From contig CADCVW010000030.1 of assembly GCA_902806235.1 (NCBI GenBank), positions 21,187-85,186 on the forward strand: a stretch of 64,000 bases of DNA, read 5' to 3'. A program made the translations under genes and the position numbers. This stretch comes from an uncultured Sphingomonadaceae bacterium (GTDB lineage: Bacteria > Pseudomonadota > Alphaproteobacteria > Sphingomonadales > Sphingomonadaceae). The notes below the pieces were generated by a model. The model was not told the origin of the DNA, made no database searches, and saw only the letters and a list, made by a program, of their open reading frames with translations. How positions within the stretch are numbered: the first letter of the stretch is position 1; the number at the start of each line of letters is the position of its first letter. Positions 8,079-16,675 of the stretch are shown in pieces.

Positions 8079-9065
8079 TTGGCCACGCAGACTTCGGCGC
8101 TCGACCGCGTCCTCGTCCTGGAGATGGTGCGCGTCACCGAGGCCGCGGCGCTCGCCGCCTCGCGTCTGATCGGCCGCGGCGACGAGAAGGCAGCGGACGC
8201 GGCCGCCGTGGAGGCGATGCGCGCCGCGCTCAACACGCTCGACATCGACGGCACGGTGGTGATCGGCGAAGGCGAGCGCGACGAGGCGCCCATGCTCTTC
8301 ATTGGCGAGCGAGTCGGCACCGGCCAGGGTAGCGGCCCCGCCATCGACATTGCGCTCGACCCGCTGGAAGGCACCACCATCACGGCCAAGGCGGGCCCGA
8401 ACGCCTTGGCGGTCCTCGCCATCGCCGAGCAGGGCGGCCTGCTGAACGCTCCGGACGTGTACATGGACAAGCTCGCGATCGGCCCCGGCTACGCCAAGGG
8501 CACCGTCTCCCTCGACCGCTCGGCTTCCGAGAACGTCCGCGCGCTCGCCGCGGCGAAGGGCGTGGAGCCGGGCGAGATCATCGCCTGCGTGCTCGACCGC
8601 CCGCGCCACGAGAAGCTGATCGCCGAGCTCCGCGCGCTCGGCTGCGGCATCATGCTGATCCCCGACGGCGACGTGGCTGGGGTGATCGCCACAACCGACC
8701 CGGAGACCACCGTCGACATCTACTTAGGCAGCGGCGGCGCGCCCGAAGGCGTGCTCGCCGCGGCGGCGCTGCGCTGCGTCGGCGGCCAGTTCCAAGGTCG
8801 CCTCCTGTTCCGCAACGACGACGAGCGCGGCCGCGCGCGCAAATGGGGGATTGAAGACCTCGACCGCATCTACGAGCTGGAGGAGCTCGCCAAGGGCGAC
8901 GTGATCTTCGCCGCGACGGGCGTGACCGACGGCTCGCTGCTCGACGGCGTGAAGCGACTGCGGGGCGGCACGATCACCACCGAGTCCATCGTGATGCGCG
9001 CGAGTTCCGGCACCGTGCGGCGGGTGCGCGGGCGGCACAGCCGGCTGCCGGAAGGGGCGGCTTAA
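8079..9065 (+). CDS. glpX: Fructose-1,6-bisphosphatase, class II
   Basis: A 328-residue enzyme of gluconeogenesis hydrolysing fructose 1,6-bisphosphate to fructose 6-phosphate. The metal-binding signatures of the GlpX class are present: GEGERDEAPMLFIGE (about residues 66-80), DPLEGTT, and DGDVAG in the second half. Length is normal. The start is TTG 8079 with AGGGAGA 7 bases upstream; no in-frame ATG lies near the conserved N-terminus. It is flanked on both sides by copies of one palindromic element in opposite orientation. In the proposed sulfosugar pathway downstream it would serve ordinary hexose metabolism only. Confidence 0.95.
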   Translation: MATQTSALDRVLVLEMVRVTEAAALAASRLIGRGDEKAADAAAVEAMRAALNTLDIDGTVVIGEGERDEAPMLFIGERVGTGQGSGPAIDIALDPLEGTTITAKAGPNALAVLAIAEQGGLLNAPDVYMDKLAIGPGYAKGTVSLDRSASENVRALAAAKGVEPGEIIACVLDRPRHEKLIAELRALGCGIMLIPDGDVAGVIATTDPETTVDIYLGSGGAPEGVLAAAALRCVGGQFQGRLLFRNDDERGRARKWGIEDLDRIYELEELAKGDVIFAATGVTDGSLLDGVKRLRGGTITTESIVMRASSGTVRRVRGRHSRLPEGAA

Positions 9066-9074
9066 CCTTAACTT

Positions 9075-9241
9075 CCCTCTCCCCTTCAGGGGAGAGGAGC
9101 GAGACTTAGCAGCTTGCTGCTTAGTCGCAGCGGAGAGGGGTTGCTGCGCTCAAATAGAAGGGACCGAGCCTGTCGGCTCGGCCCCTCTCCCAACCCTTAG
9201 CGGCCCGGGAAGCTCGTCCCTGCGCCCCTGAAAGGGAAAGG
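9075..9241 (+). repeat. Palindromic intergenic element B (inverted partner of 7874-8010)
   Basis: About 167 bases between glpX and rhlE, which are convergent. Starts CCCTCTCCCCTTCAGGGG and ends CCCCTGAAAGGGAAAGG, again with terminal inverted repeats, and matches the reverse complement of element A through most of its length. The strong hairpins could also terminate transcription from both flanking genes. Confidence 0.7.
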
Positions 9242-9250
9242 TCTAAAGCC

Positions 9251-10573
9251 TCACCGCCCCGCGGCGCGCCGCCCGCCGCCGCCGCTGGAGCTGCCGCCCC
9301 GCCGCGGCCCGCGCGAAGCGCCCATCGGCGTCGGCTGGAAGCGGCGGCGGTCGGGACGCCCGCCGCCGTGCTCGCGCCGCTCGGGACGGGCGTCCTCGAC
9401 CGGCGGGCCAATCCGGCTGTTCCTGATCCGCTCGGCTTCCGCCGCGAAGCTCGCCGGCAGCGGCACCGCCGCGATCTTGCGTCGCGTCAGCTTCTCAATG
9501 TCGCGCAGGAACGGCCGCTCGTCGTCCGCGCAGAAGGCGACGGCGATGCCGTCCGCGCCCGCCCGGGCGGTGCGCCCGATGCGGTGGACGTACTGCTCCG
9601 GCACGTTGGGCAACTCGAAGTTGAAGACGTGGGACACGCCGGGCACGTCGATGCCGCGCGCGGCGATGTCCGTCGCCACCAGGATCGGCGTCTGTCCGGA
9701 ACGGAACGCGCCCAGCGCGCGCTCGCGCTGCGGCTGGCTCTTGTTACCGTGGATGGCGTTGCTCTCGATGCCGTTGGCGGCGAGCAGCTTCACCACACGG
9801 TCCGCGCCGTGCTTGGTCCGGGTGAAAATCAGCGCCCGCTCGATCTCCTCGCGCTGGAGGAGGAGGGTGAGCAGCGCCTGCTTCTCCGCCTGATTAACGA
9901 AGGTCACGCTCTGGTCGACGCGCTCGGCGGTCGTCGCGGTCGGCGCCACCGACACTTCGGCCGGATCGCGCAGGTACTTGTCGGCCAGGTCTTTGATCGC
10001 CGGCGGCATGGTGGCGGAGAAGAACAGGCTCTGCCGCTCCTTGGGCACCAGCCGGCTGATCGCGCGCAGCGCGTGGATGAAGCCGAGGTCGAGCATCTGG
10101 TCGGCCTCGTCGAGGACGAGGATCTCAACGTGGCGCAGTTCCAGCGCGTTCTGCTCGACGAGGTCGAGCAGGCGGCCGGGCGTGGCAACGAGGATGTCGA
10201 CGCCGCGCAGCAGCGTCTGCCGGTCGCGGTGGACGGAAGTGCCGCCGACCACGGTGGCGACCGAAAGGTTGCCGAATCGGCCGTAAGCGCGCGCGCTGTC
10301 GGCGATCTGCCCGGCGAGCTCGCGGGTCGGCGCGAGCACCAGCATCCGGCAGCTGCGCGGCATCGGCTTCTTGGCGGACGCGACGAGCCGCTCGATGGCG
10401 GGCAGCACGAATGCCGCGGTCTTGCCGGTGCCCGTCTGCGCGATGCCGAGCAGGTCGCGGCCGCTCAGGATCGGCGGGATCGCTTGGCGCTGGATGGGGG
10501 TGGGGACGATGTAGCCCTTGGCGGCGAGCGCCTGGAGCGCGGGCTGCGACAGCCCGAGTTGGTCGAAGGACAT
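9251..10573 (-). CDS. rhlE: DEAD-box ATP-dependent RNA helicase, RhlE type
   Basis: A 440-residue helicase with all core motifs in order: Q motif (PTPIQRQAIP), Walker A AQTGTGKT, PTRELAGQI, TPGRLLD, DEAD, SAT, then in the second RecA domain FTRTKHGAD, ATDIAARGIDV and HRIGRTARAG. After about residue 380 a Gly/Arg-rich tail follows, as in RhlE-type helicases that act in ribosome assembly and RNA turnover. ATG 10573. It ends 10 bases from element B. The two RecA domains and motif spelling favour RhlE over DeaD or RhlB. Confidence 0.9.
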   Translation of the reverse strand: MSFDQLGLSQPALQALAAKGYIVPTPIQRQAIPPILSGRDLLGIAQTGTGKTAAFVLPAIERLVASAKKPMPRSCRMLVLAPTRELAGQIADSARAYGRFGNLSVATVVGGTSVHRDRQTLLRGVDILVATPGRLLDLVEQNALELRHVEILVLDEADQMLDLGFIHALRAISRLVPKERQSLFFSATMPPAIKDLADKYLRDPAEVSVAPTATTAERVDQSVTFVNQAEKQALLTLLLQREEIERALIFTRTKHGADRVVKLLAANGIESNAIHGNKSQPQRERALGAFRSGQTPILVATDIAARGIDVPGVSHVFNFELPNVPEQYVHRIGRTARAGADGIAVAFCADDERPFLRDIEKLTRRKIAAVPLPASFAAEAERIRNSRIGPPVEDARPERREHGGGRPDRRRFQPTPMGASRGPRRGGSSSGGGGRRAAGR

Positions 10574-10892
10574 GGAAGAACTCGCATAAAGTCCGGCGCT
10601 CCGCGGCGGCCGAAGGCGCGCGCACGAAGGGCGGGGTCATGAATGACGACCCGCGTGATAGGGAAGCCGGGAAAGCGACGCGGAGCCGAGGCCGCACGGG
10701 CCCGATCACGCTGCACGATGTGCGTCGCTGGTGGAGAGATGGCGGTTTCGTCGTCGCACGTCAAGGCGGACATTCGCGCGGCCTTGTCCCTGGGCTATTC
10801 ACGTATATACAAGATATCGGGACAACCGGAGGAAGGCGTCATGAACCATCGGACTCGTTCCCCGATCGGGGAGTCTTCCAGAGTGGATAGGA
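10574..10892. other. Intergenic region upstream of rhlE and brnT; possible operator and leader ORF
   Basis: Divergent promoter region for rhlE (minus) and brnT (plus). A short palindrome GTATATAC lies at 10803-10810, 83 bases before brnT; brnTA operons are autoregulated by BrnA, so it is a candidate operator. An ATG at 10841 has an excellent GGAGGAAGG ribosome-binding site and opens a 39-codon Arg-rich frame that overlaps the brnT start. An 83-codon frame from ATG 10639 is also present but unrecognised. Neither is called as a gene. Confidence 0.3.
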
Positions 10893-11174
10893 ATGAACGT
10901 CAGCTTCGACCCGGCCAAGCGCGAGGTCGTCCTGCGGGAGCGCGGACTCCACGTCGCTGACGTTGAAGCGATCTCTGTCGGCTTTCATCTCACCCGCCGC
11001 GACGACCGCCACAGCGAGGCGGAGGAGCGGTTCATTTCCGTCGGCGCGCTGCGCGATGAAGTCGTGATGGTCGTCTGGACGGAGCGGGAAGGCGGACGCC
11101 GCATCGTCACCATGTGGAAAGCCAATGAACGCGAACGAACAGCTTATCACCGGCAACGCGAGCGATCCGGCTGA
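10893..11174 (+). CDS. brnT: BrnT-family ribonuclease toxin
   Basis: A 93-residue protein with the BrnT plan: FDPAKRE..LRERGL at the start, an EERF segment mid-protein, VVWTEREGGRRIVTMWKANERE near the end. BrnT is a RelE-like ribonuclease that arrests growth by cutting RNA. The usual sequence ends RxISxRxAxxxE; here RRIVTMWKAN is a recognisable variant. The antitoxin gene overlaps the last 50 bases, as is usual for toxin-first brnTA operons. The pair sits between rhlE and a sensor kinase, a typical accessory insertion. Confidence 0.85.
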   Translation: MNVSFDPAKREVVLRERGLHVADVEAISVGFHLTRRDDRHSEAEERFISVGALRDEVVMVVWTEREGGRRIVTMWKANERERTAYHRQRERSG

Positions 11175-11385
11175 GACCAAGCCAGAGCTCGACGAGGCGT
11201 GGTTCGAGAAAGCTGACGCTTTTTTCGGTCCCAAGCTCGTCCGCCGCGGGCGGCCCCGCTCGGAGAGCCCGAAGCGAGCCGTGTCCCTGCGGCTCGACGC
11301 GGAGGTGGTGGACTGGTTCAGGCGTTCCGGCGCGGGCTGGCAGACGCGCATGAACGACGAGCTGCGCAAGGCAGCGGGGCTCTAG
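11125..11385 (+). CDS. brnA: BrnA-family antitoxin
   Basis: An 86-residue protein with an acidic N-terminal half (toxin-binding in the family) and a C-terminal ribbon-helix-helix DNA-binding part, signature KRAVSLRLDAEVVDWFRRSGAGWQTRMNDELRKAA. BrnA neutralises BrnT and represses the operon. The start ATG 11125 lies inside brnT. Its stop overlaps the stop of the convergent kinase gene by 4 bases, so the two transcription units meet with no spacer. Confidence 0.88.
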   Translation: MNANEQLITGNASDPAETKPELDEAWFEKADAFFGPKLVRRGRPRSESPKRAVSLRLDAEVVDWFRRSGAGWQTRMNDELRKAAGL

Positions 11386-13142
11386 GCCTCCACCGCGCCG
11401 AAGTCCGACGTCCGCCGCCGCGGCCCGTCGCGCGTGCGGTTGAGCGACTGGCGCACCCGGTCGAGCAGCTCGGACCGGCGGTAGGGCTTGCTGAGCACGT
11501 CCGACGAACGCCGCCGCGCGTCGTTTACCACCAGCTCCTCGTTGTAGCCGGTGGTGAGCAGCACGGGCATCTTCGGATCGCGCTCGGTCACCCGATCGGC
11601 GAGCCTCAGCCCGTTGATGCCGCCGGGCATAATAAGGTCGGTGAACAAGAGATCGAACCGCTTCCCCGCGTCGTGCGCCTCCTCAAACGCGGCCAGCCCC
11701 CGCTCGCCGTCCTCGGCGCAGGTCACGCGGTAGCCCGCGCCGCGCAGGATCTCGCAGGCGAGCTCCAGCACCTCAGCGCTGTCCTCTACCACCAGGATGT
11801 GCTCGGCGGGCGCTTCGTCCAGCTGGGCGATCGCCGGATGGTACTCGAGGCCGGTCGGCTCCTCGGCGGTGCGCGCGGCGGGCGCTTCGCGGGCGACCGG
11901 GAACAGCATGCGTACAGTGGTCCCGCGGCCGACCGCGCTGTCGATCTCCAGCCTGCCCCGCGACTGCCGCATGAAGCCGCTCGCCATCGCGAGCCCGAGA
12001 CCCGTGCCCTTGCCCACGCCCTTGGTGGTGAAGAAGGGCTCGGTCGCGCGCTCGATCACTTCCGGCGGCATGCCCGATCCCTCGTCCGCCACCTCCAGCG
12101 CCAGATAGTCGCCCGGCTGCAGGTCGCCGGCAGAGCCATCGGCTAGCCGCGTCCGCCGCGCGCGCACCGCGACCGGGCTCCCGCCCGGCGACGCGTCCCG
12201 CGCGTTCATGACGATGTTGAGCAGCACCATCTCCAGCTGGTCGGGGTCGATCACCGCCGTCGGCAGCTCGGGCTCGACCTCCACGCTCAGCCGCACGTCG
12301 TTGCCGACCGAACTCTCCATCACCTCGCCGAAGTCGTCGAGCAGCGCGGCCATATCGGTCAGCCGCGGCTCCAGCCGCGTCTTGCGCGCGAAGGCGAGCA
12401 GCTGGCGGGTGAGCTTAGCCCCGCGCTCGGCCGCCGCCCGCGCGTTCTGCACGTAACGCTGCGACCGCGGGTCGTCCGTGCGCATGCCCAGCAGTTCGAG
12501 GTTGCCGTTCACCACCTGCAGCAGGTTGTTGAAGTCATGAGCGAGCCCGGCGGTGAGCTGGCCGATCGCCTCCATTTTCTGCGCCTGGCGGAAGCTTTGC
12601 TCGATGTTGCGCCGCCGCGTCACGTCCAGCTGGCTGGCGAAGAAGTAGAGGAGCTTGCCGCAGGTGTCGTGCACCGGGCCGATGAACACAGCGTTCCAGA
12701 AGGGCGAGCCGTCGCGGCGGTAGTTCAGCATCTCAAGCGCGATCGAGCCCTTGGCGGCGACGGCGTCGCGCAGGTCGGCCACCGCGTTGCGGTCGGTCTG
12801 CGCACCCTGCAGGAAGCGGCAGTTGCGCCCGACCACCTCGCGCTCCTCGTAGCCGGTGAGGTCGAGGAACGCCTTGTTGGCGAAAACGATCGGGTTGTCG
12901 GGGATGTTGGGATCGGTGAGGATCATCGGCATCCGCGTCATCTCGATCGCGGCGAAGAACACGTTGCCGCGCGCCTCCAGCCCCGGCTCGGTGATCGTGC
13001 TCTCGCGCCAATGGTGCAGGCCCGACCGCTCGGTGGGCTCGTTCGCTCCCGTGTCCGCCGCGCCCATCGCGGGCACGCCCATGCTCCCCCCGCCGCCCTC
13101 GACGTCGAGGCGCGGCGTCTCCGGCTCGTCCTGATCCTTCAT
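11382..13142 (-). CDS. LOV-domain (blue-light) hybrid histidine kinase with C-terminal receiver
   Basis: 586 residues. A LOV/PAS domain at about 60-175 carries the photoactive-cysteine motif GRNCRFLQG (Cys108) and the downstream NYRRDG...FWN flavin-contact pattern. A HisKA domain follows with phospho-acceptor His202 in AHDFNNLL, then an HATPase domain (LLNIVMNARDA; GTGLGLAMA) and a receiver domain from about 460 with phospho-acceptor Asp in LLFTDLIMPG. It should form an FMN-cysteinyl adduct in blue light and switch kinase output. ATG 13142 is chosen because AAGG precedes it and upstream in-frame residues are Arg/Cys-rich nonsense. No response-regulator partner is adjacent; a YciI gene lies 55 bases upstream on the same strand. 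Confidence 0.9.
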   Translation of the reverse strand: MKDQDEPETPRLDVEGGGGSMGVPAMGAADTGANEPTERSGLHHWRESTITEPGLEARGNVFFAAIEMTRMPMILTDPNIPDNPIVFANKAFLDLTGYEEREVVGRNCRFLQGAQTDRNAVADLRDAVAAKGSIALEMLNYRRDGSPFWNAVFIGPVHDTCGKLLYFFASQLDVTRRRNIEQSFRQAQKMEAIGQLTAGLAHDFNNLLQVVNGNLELLGMRTDDPRSQRYVQNARAAAERGAKLTRQLLAFARKTRLEPRLTDMAALLDDFGEVMESSVGNDVRLSVEVEPELPTAVIDPDQLEMVLLNIVMNARDASPGGSPVAVRARRTRLADGSAGDLQPGDYLALEVADEGSGMPPEVIERATEPFFTTKGVGKGTGLGLAMASGFMRQSRGRLEIDSAVGRGTTVRMLFPVAREAPAARTAEEPTGLEYHPAIAQLDEAPAEHILVVEDSAEVLELACEILRGAGYRVTCAEDGERGLAAFEEAHDAGKRFDLLFTDLIMPGGINGLRLADRVTERDPKMPVLLTTGYNEELVVNDARRRSSDVLSKPYRRSELLDRVRQSLNRTRDGPRRRTSDFGAVEA

Positions 13143-13197
13143 CGGAATTGCCTTGCCGCCGCTGCGGCACCGGCGCAAGCGCCAGTCCAGAGCCGTC

Positions 13198-13524
13198 TTA
13201 GCCGCTAAACGCCGCCCGCGCCCGCTCCGCTTCCCGCCTGAGCGCCCCCGGCTCGCTTTCCGGCACCATGCGCCGGGTCTCGAACACCTCCACCGTTTCG
13301 AACAGCTCTTCGCGGAAATAAGGGTCGTCGGCGAGCGCGGCGTCCAGCGCGGCGCGGTCGGGCAGGTCGAACAGAAACAGGCTGCCCACCATGCGCCCGT
13401 CCTCCAGCAGCGGGCCGGAATAGATGATCGCGGCCTGCCGGTCGGCGATGAATTCAAGATGCTCGGCACGCAGCCGCAGCCGGAGGCTCGCGTCCTTGTC
13501 CCGCCCGATCACGACGAAGTGCAT
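13198..13524 (-). CDS. YciI family protein
   Basis: A 108-residue dimeric alpha/beta-barrel (ferredoxin-like) protein of the YciI family. Visible: MHFVVIGRDKDASLRLRLRAEHLEF start, the GPLLEDG loop, a conserved DDPYFREELFETVEV segment with the family Asp and Phe residues. Family function is mostly unknown; some members are dehalogenase-like. It lies directly upstream of the LOV kinase gene and could be cotranscribed with it. Confidence 0.85.
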   Translation of the reverse strand: MHFVVIGRDKDASLRLRLRAEHLEFIADRQAAIIYSGPLLEDGRMVGSLFLFDLPDRAALDAALADDPYFREELFETVEVFETRRMVPESEPGALRREAERARAAFSG

Positions 13525-13699
13525 GGGAACGGCTCCTCTTTCCTACAGCCCCGCCGAGCGGTTATGGTCGCGGCATGGCGCAGCGCACCGACTCCCGCAA
13601 CCCGGCCCCCCGCGGCGCCGGGCGGGGGGAGAGTTTCATTCCTCCCTGGACCTTCGGGACCGTCGTCCCGGATCGGGACGCGGTTCGCGCGGAGCTTCC

Positions 13700-15469
13700 G
13701 TGAGCCACGTCGTCGGCGTTACCGCCTCCATCCTCGGCCGGGCATGGCGCTGGCGCGGCGCGGCTGCCGACGGGCGCGACGAGGGCTTCCGCCCCGACGA
13801 CCTCGTCGACCAGTTGCTGCTCGCCCGCGGCGTCGAACGGGGCGCGCTGGACGCCCACCGGACGCCCACGCTGCGCTCCTTCATGCCCGACCCGTCCTTG
13901 TTCCGCGACATGGACCGCGCGGCCGAGCGGATTGCCGACGCGCTCGCGCGGGCTGAGCGGGTCACGGTGTTCGGCGACTACGACGTGGACGGCGCGACCT
14001 CGGCGGCGCTGATGGTGCGCCTGCTCCGCGCGCTCGGCGGGGATCCGGGAGTCTACATCCCCGACCGGCTGACGGAGGGCTACGGCCCCGGCGGCGCGGC
14101 GCTGGTCGCGCTCAAGGCCGCGGGCACCGACCTCGTCGTCACCGTCGATTGCGGCGCGCAGGCCTTCGACGCGCTGCAGGAGGCGAAGGCTGCAGGGCTC
14201 GACGTGGTGGTGGTCGACCACCACAAGTGCGCCGCCGCATTGCCGGTCGCCCACGCGCTGGTGAACCCCAACCGGCTCGACCAGTGCGACGAGGGCGCGA
14301 GCCACGGCCACCTAGCCGCGGTGGGCGTTGCCTTCCTGCTCGGCGCCGCACTGCTGCGGGTGCTCCGCGGGCGGGGCTGGTTCATGGACCGGCCGGAGCC
14401 CAAGCTCCTCGAGCTGCTCGACCTCGTCGCCTTGGGCACAGTCGCCGACGTCGCCTCGCTCCGTGGCCTCAACCGCGCCTTCGTCACTCAAGGCCTCAAG
14501 GTCATGGCGAACCGCCGCAACGTCGGGCTGGACGCGCTGATCACCGCCTCCAGGCTCACCCGCGCGCCGCTCTGCTCCGACCTCGGCTTCGCCTTGGGGC
14601 CGCGCATCAACGCCGGCGGCCGCGTCGGCCGGTCGGACCTCGGGGTCCGCCTGCTCACCACCGACGACCCCGACGAGGCGCGCGCCATCGCGAGCGAGCT
14701 CGACCGCCTGAATGAGGAACGGCGCGGGATCGAAGCGGTGGTGCTGGAGGAAGCGCTGCGCGCTGCCGAAGGGCAAGGGAACAGGGCGGTCGCGCTCGTC
14801 GCCGGGCGCGGCTGGCACCCCGGCGTGATCGGCATCGTCGCCAGCCGGCTCAAGGAGAAACTCGACCGCCCGGCGCTGGTCGTCGCGCTCGGCAACGACG
14901 GGCTAGGCAAGGGTTCGGGGCGGAGCATCGCGGCCGTCGACCTCGGCGCCGCCGTGCTCGCCGCCAAGGAGAGCGGGCTGCTTTTGGCAGGCGGCGGCCA
15001 TCCGATGGCCGCGGGCCTCACCGTCGAGGCGGGGCGGGTGGACGCGCTCCAAACCTATTTGGAGGAGCGGCTAGAGGCTGACGTGGCTGCCGCCCGGACA
15101 GGCAAGAGCCTGTCCTTCGACGCCGTGCTCAGCGTGGGCGGCGTCACCCCCGAGTTCGCCGACGCCCTTGAGCGCGGCGGCCCTTACGGCCAGGGCTGGC
15201 CCGCGCCGCGCGTCGCCTGCGGGCCGGTGCAGGTGGTCAAGGCGGACGTGGTCGGCAACGGCCACCTCCGCGCGATCGTCGCGGGCCGCGACGGGCGGCG
15301 GCTGAAAGCGGTCGCCTTCCGCCAGGCGGATACACCGCTCGGCCACGCCGTGCTGGGCGCGGGAAGCACCCGACGCCTGTGGCTTGCGGGCAAAGTGAAG
15401 CGCGACGACTGGAACGGGCGGGTCGGGGCCGAGCTGCACATGGACGACGCCGCCTGGGCTGACGCTTGA
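13700..15469 (+). CDS. recJ: Single-stranded-DNA-specific exonuclease RecJ
   Basis: A 589-residue 5'-3' ssDNA exonuclease of recombination and mismatch repair. The DHH-family motifs are visible: GDYDVDGATS (motif I, metal-binding Asp), VVTVDCG, VVDHH, GTVADVA, and in the DHHA1 half GWHPGVIGIVASRL and GGGHPMAAG. I chose GTG 13700 (GGAG 6 bases before) because the family N-terminus SILGRAWRWRG follows; the open frame further upstream is low-quality. Divergent from yciI, with the tRNA-Glu gene 39 bases downstream. Confidence 0.95.
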   Translation: MSHVVGVTASILGRAWRWRGAAADGRDEGFRPDDLVDQLLLARGVERGALDAHRTPTLRSFMPDPSLFRDMDRAAERIADALARAERVTVFGDYDVDGATSAALMVRLLRALGGDPGVYIPDRLTEGYGPGGAALVALKAAGTDLVVTVDCGAQAFDALQEAKAAGLDVVVVDHHKCAAALPVAHALVNPNRLDQCDEGASHGHLAAVGVAFLLGAALLRVLRGRGWFMDRPEPKLLELLDLVALGTVADVASLRGLNRAFVTQGLKVMANRRNVGLDALITASRLTRAPLCSDLGFALGPRINAGGRVGRSDLGVRLLTTDDPDEARAIASELDRLNEERRGIEAVVLEEALRAAEGQGNRAVALVAGRGWHPGVIGIVASRLKEKLDRPALVVALGNDGLGKGSGRSIAAVDLGAAVLAAKESGLLLAGGGHPMAAGLTVEAGRVDALQTYLEERLEADVAAARTGKSLSFDAVLSVGGVTPEFADALERGGPYGQGWPAPRVACGPVQVVKADVVGNGHLRAIVAGRDGRRLKAVAFRQADTPLGHAVLGAGSTRRLWLAGKVKRDDWNGRVGAELHMDDAAWADA

Positions 15470-15508
15470 CCGGGCGGGGGCAGGGTGGTTATGCCCGCCC
15501 GCGCTGAC

Positions 15509-15583
15509 GGCCCCTTCGTCTAGCGGTTAGGACGCGGCCCTTTCACGGCTGAAACACGGGTTCGATTCCCGTAGGGGTCACCA
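15509..15583 (+). tRNA. tRNA-Glu (anticodon TTC)
   Basis: 75 bases including an encoded CCA end. Acceptor stem GGCCCCT pairs with AGGGGTC (one G-T), the D-arm is TCTAGCGGTTAGGA, the anticodon loop CTTTCAC gives TTC, and the T-arm is ACGGG TTCGATT CCCGT. It closely follows the bacterial tRNA-Glu consensus. Confidence 0.97.
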
Positions 15584-15593
15584 GGGCGTTAGC

Positions 15594-16616
15594 TCAGCCC
15601 AGCAGGAGTAGCGCCGCCCCAGCTGACAGCGCCAGCGCGGCCGAGGTGGCGAGCGCGATCACCAGCAACGGCTTCGGCCCCGCCTTCAGCAGCTCGCCCA
15701 TCGGCGACAGGATGCCCGTCGCCGCCACCGCGCACGCCAGCAGCGCCGCCGCCGCCTGGCCTGCCGCGACGCCGGCCGCCGCGGGCACCGCCCCCATGGA
15801 GTTGGCGGCCGCGACGAGGAAGAAGCCCACCACGAACCACGGCAGGCCGATGCCGCGCGTCGTCCCTCGCTCGCCGCGCGGCAGGAAAAGCGCCACGATC
15901 GCCAGCACCGGCGCGAGCAGCGCCACCCGCGCCAGCTTGACGATCGCCGCCGTCTCCCCGGCTTCCGTGCTATACGAGTAGCCCGCCCCCAGCGCCTGCG
16001 CGACGTCGTGGATCGCCGCGCCGAGCATAAAGCCGGCGGCGCGGTCGCTTAAGCCGAGCTGCAGCGCGAAGGCGGGGTAGGCAACCATCGCCAGCGAGCT
16101 CGCCGCCGAGATGCCGACCAGCACCAGCGCCAGCCGCGCCTGCCCCGCGCGGCGTTCGCCCAGCGTGGTGGCGAGCGCGAGCGCGGCCGAGGCCCCACAG
16201 ATCGCCACGGCCCCGCCCGCGAGCGCGCCGAACGCGCTCCCCTGGCCGAGCGCGCGGCTCGCCGCCACGCCCGCGCCCATCGTCAGCGCGACGATGAGGA
16301 GGATGGCGATCAGCGCCTCCGGCCCCAATGCGAGCATGTCGCCCAGCGTCACCCGCGCGCCCACCAGCACGATCCCCGAGCGCAGCAGCGTCCGCGACGC
16401 GAAGCCGAGCCCCACCCGCAGCCGCTTGTCGTGGCCGAGGAAGTTTAGCGCCAGCCCGATCAGCAGGCTCATCAGCGTCAGCGGCGCGCCGTAGTGCTCG
16501 GACAGGTAGGCCGCGGCCAGGGTCGCCAGTGCCGCCACGATCAGCCCGGGGACGTAGTCGCGCCACGTCGTCTCGGGCGGCGGCGCGATGTCGCCGTACA
16601 AGTCCGCGGCCATCAT
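15594..16616 (-). CDS. YeiH/SuyZ-type putative sulfate or sulfite exporter, membrane protein
   Basis: 340 residues with about ten hydrophobic segments; family PF03601 (YeiH, annotated as putative sulfate exporter because SuyZ/TauZ members accompany sulfonate degradation genes). Typical signatures: LLIGLALNFLG, RSGIVLVGARV, GGAVAICGASAALA, and IHDVAQALGAGYS. The start is one of two adjacent ATGs at 16616/16613; the long upstream extension of the frame is not protein-like. It is 59 bases from the MFS gene on the same strand, at one end of the proposed desulfonation locus, where an exporter of sulfite or sulfate would be needed. Confidence 0.85.
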   Translation of the reverse strand: MMAADLYGDIAPPPETTWRDYVPGLIVAALATLAAAYLSEHYGAPLTLMSLLIGLALNFLGHDKRLRVGLGFASRTLLRSGIVLVGARVTLGDMLALGPEALIAILLIVALTMGAGVAASRALGQGSAFGALAGGAVAICGASAALALATTLGERRAGQARLALVLVGISAASSLAMVAYPAFALQLGLSDRAAGFMLGAAIHDVAQALGAGYSYSTEAGETAAIVKLARVALLAPVLAIVALFLPRGERGTTRGIGLPWFVVGFFLVAAANSMGAVPAAAGVAAGQAAAALLACAVAATGILSPMGELLKAGPKPLLVIALATSAALALSAGAALLLLG

Positions 16617-16675
16617 TGTCCCGGTCCCCGGCGCGGCCGGCCGCGTGCTCGTCTCCAGGCGACCCGCTCCGCTCG

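Noticed and set aside
8079-9065. glpX as part of the sulfosugar locus
   Set aside because: It belongs to a hom-glpX housekeeping neighbourhood and is separated from the locus by six unrelated genes.
13143-13469. N-terminal extension of the LOV kinase by about 109 residues
   Set aside because: The extension overlaps the YciI gene in another frame and reads as Arg/Cys/Trp-rich nonsense.
15584-15600. GGGCGTTAGCTCAG after tRNA-Glu looks like the 5' part of another tRNA
   Set aside because: No matching acceptor, anticodon or T-arm follows; the bases are the end of the YeiH-type gene on the minus strand.
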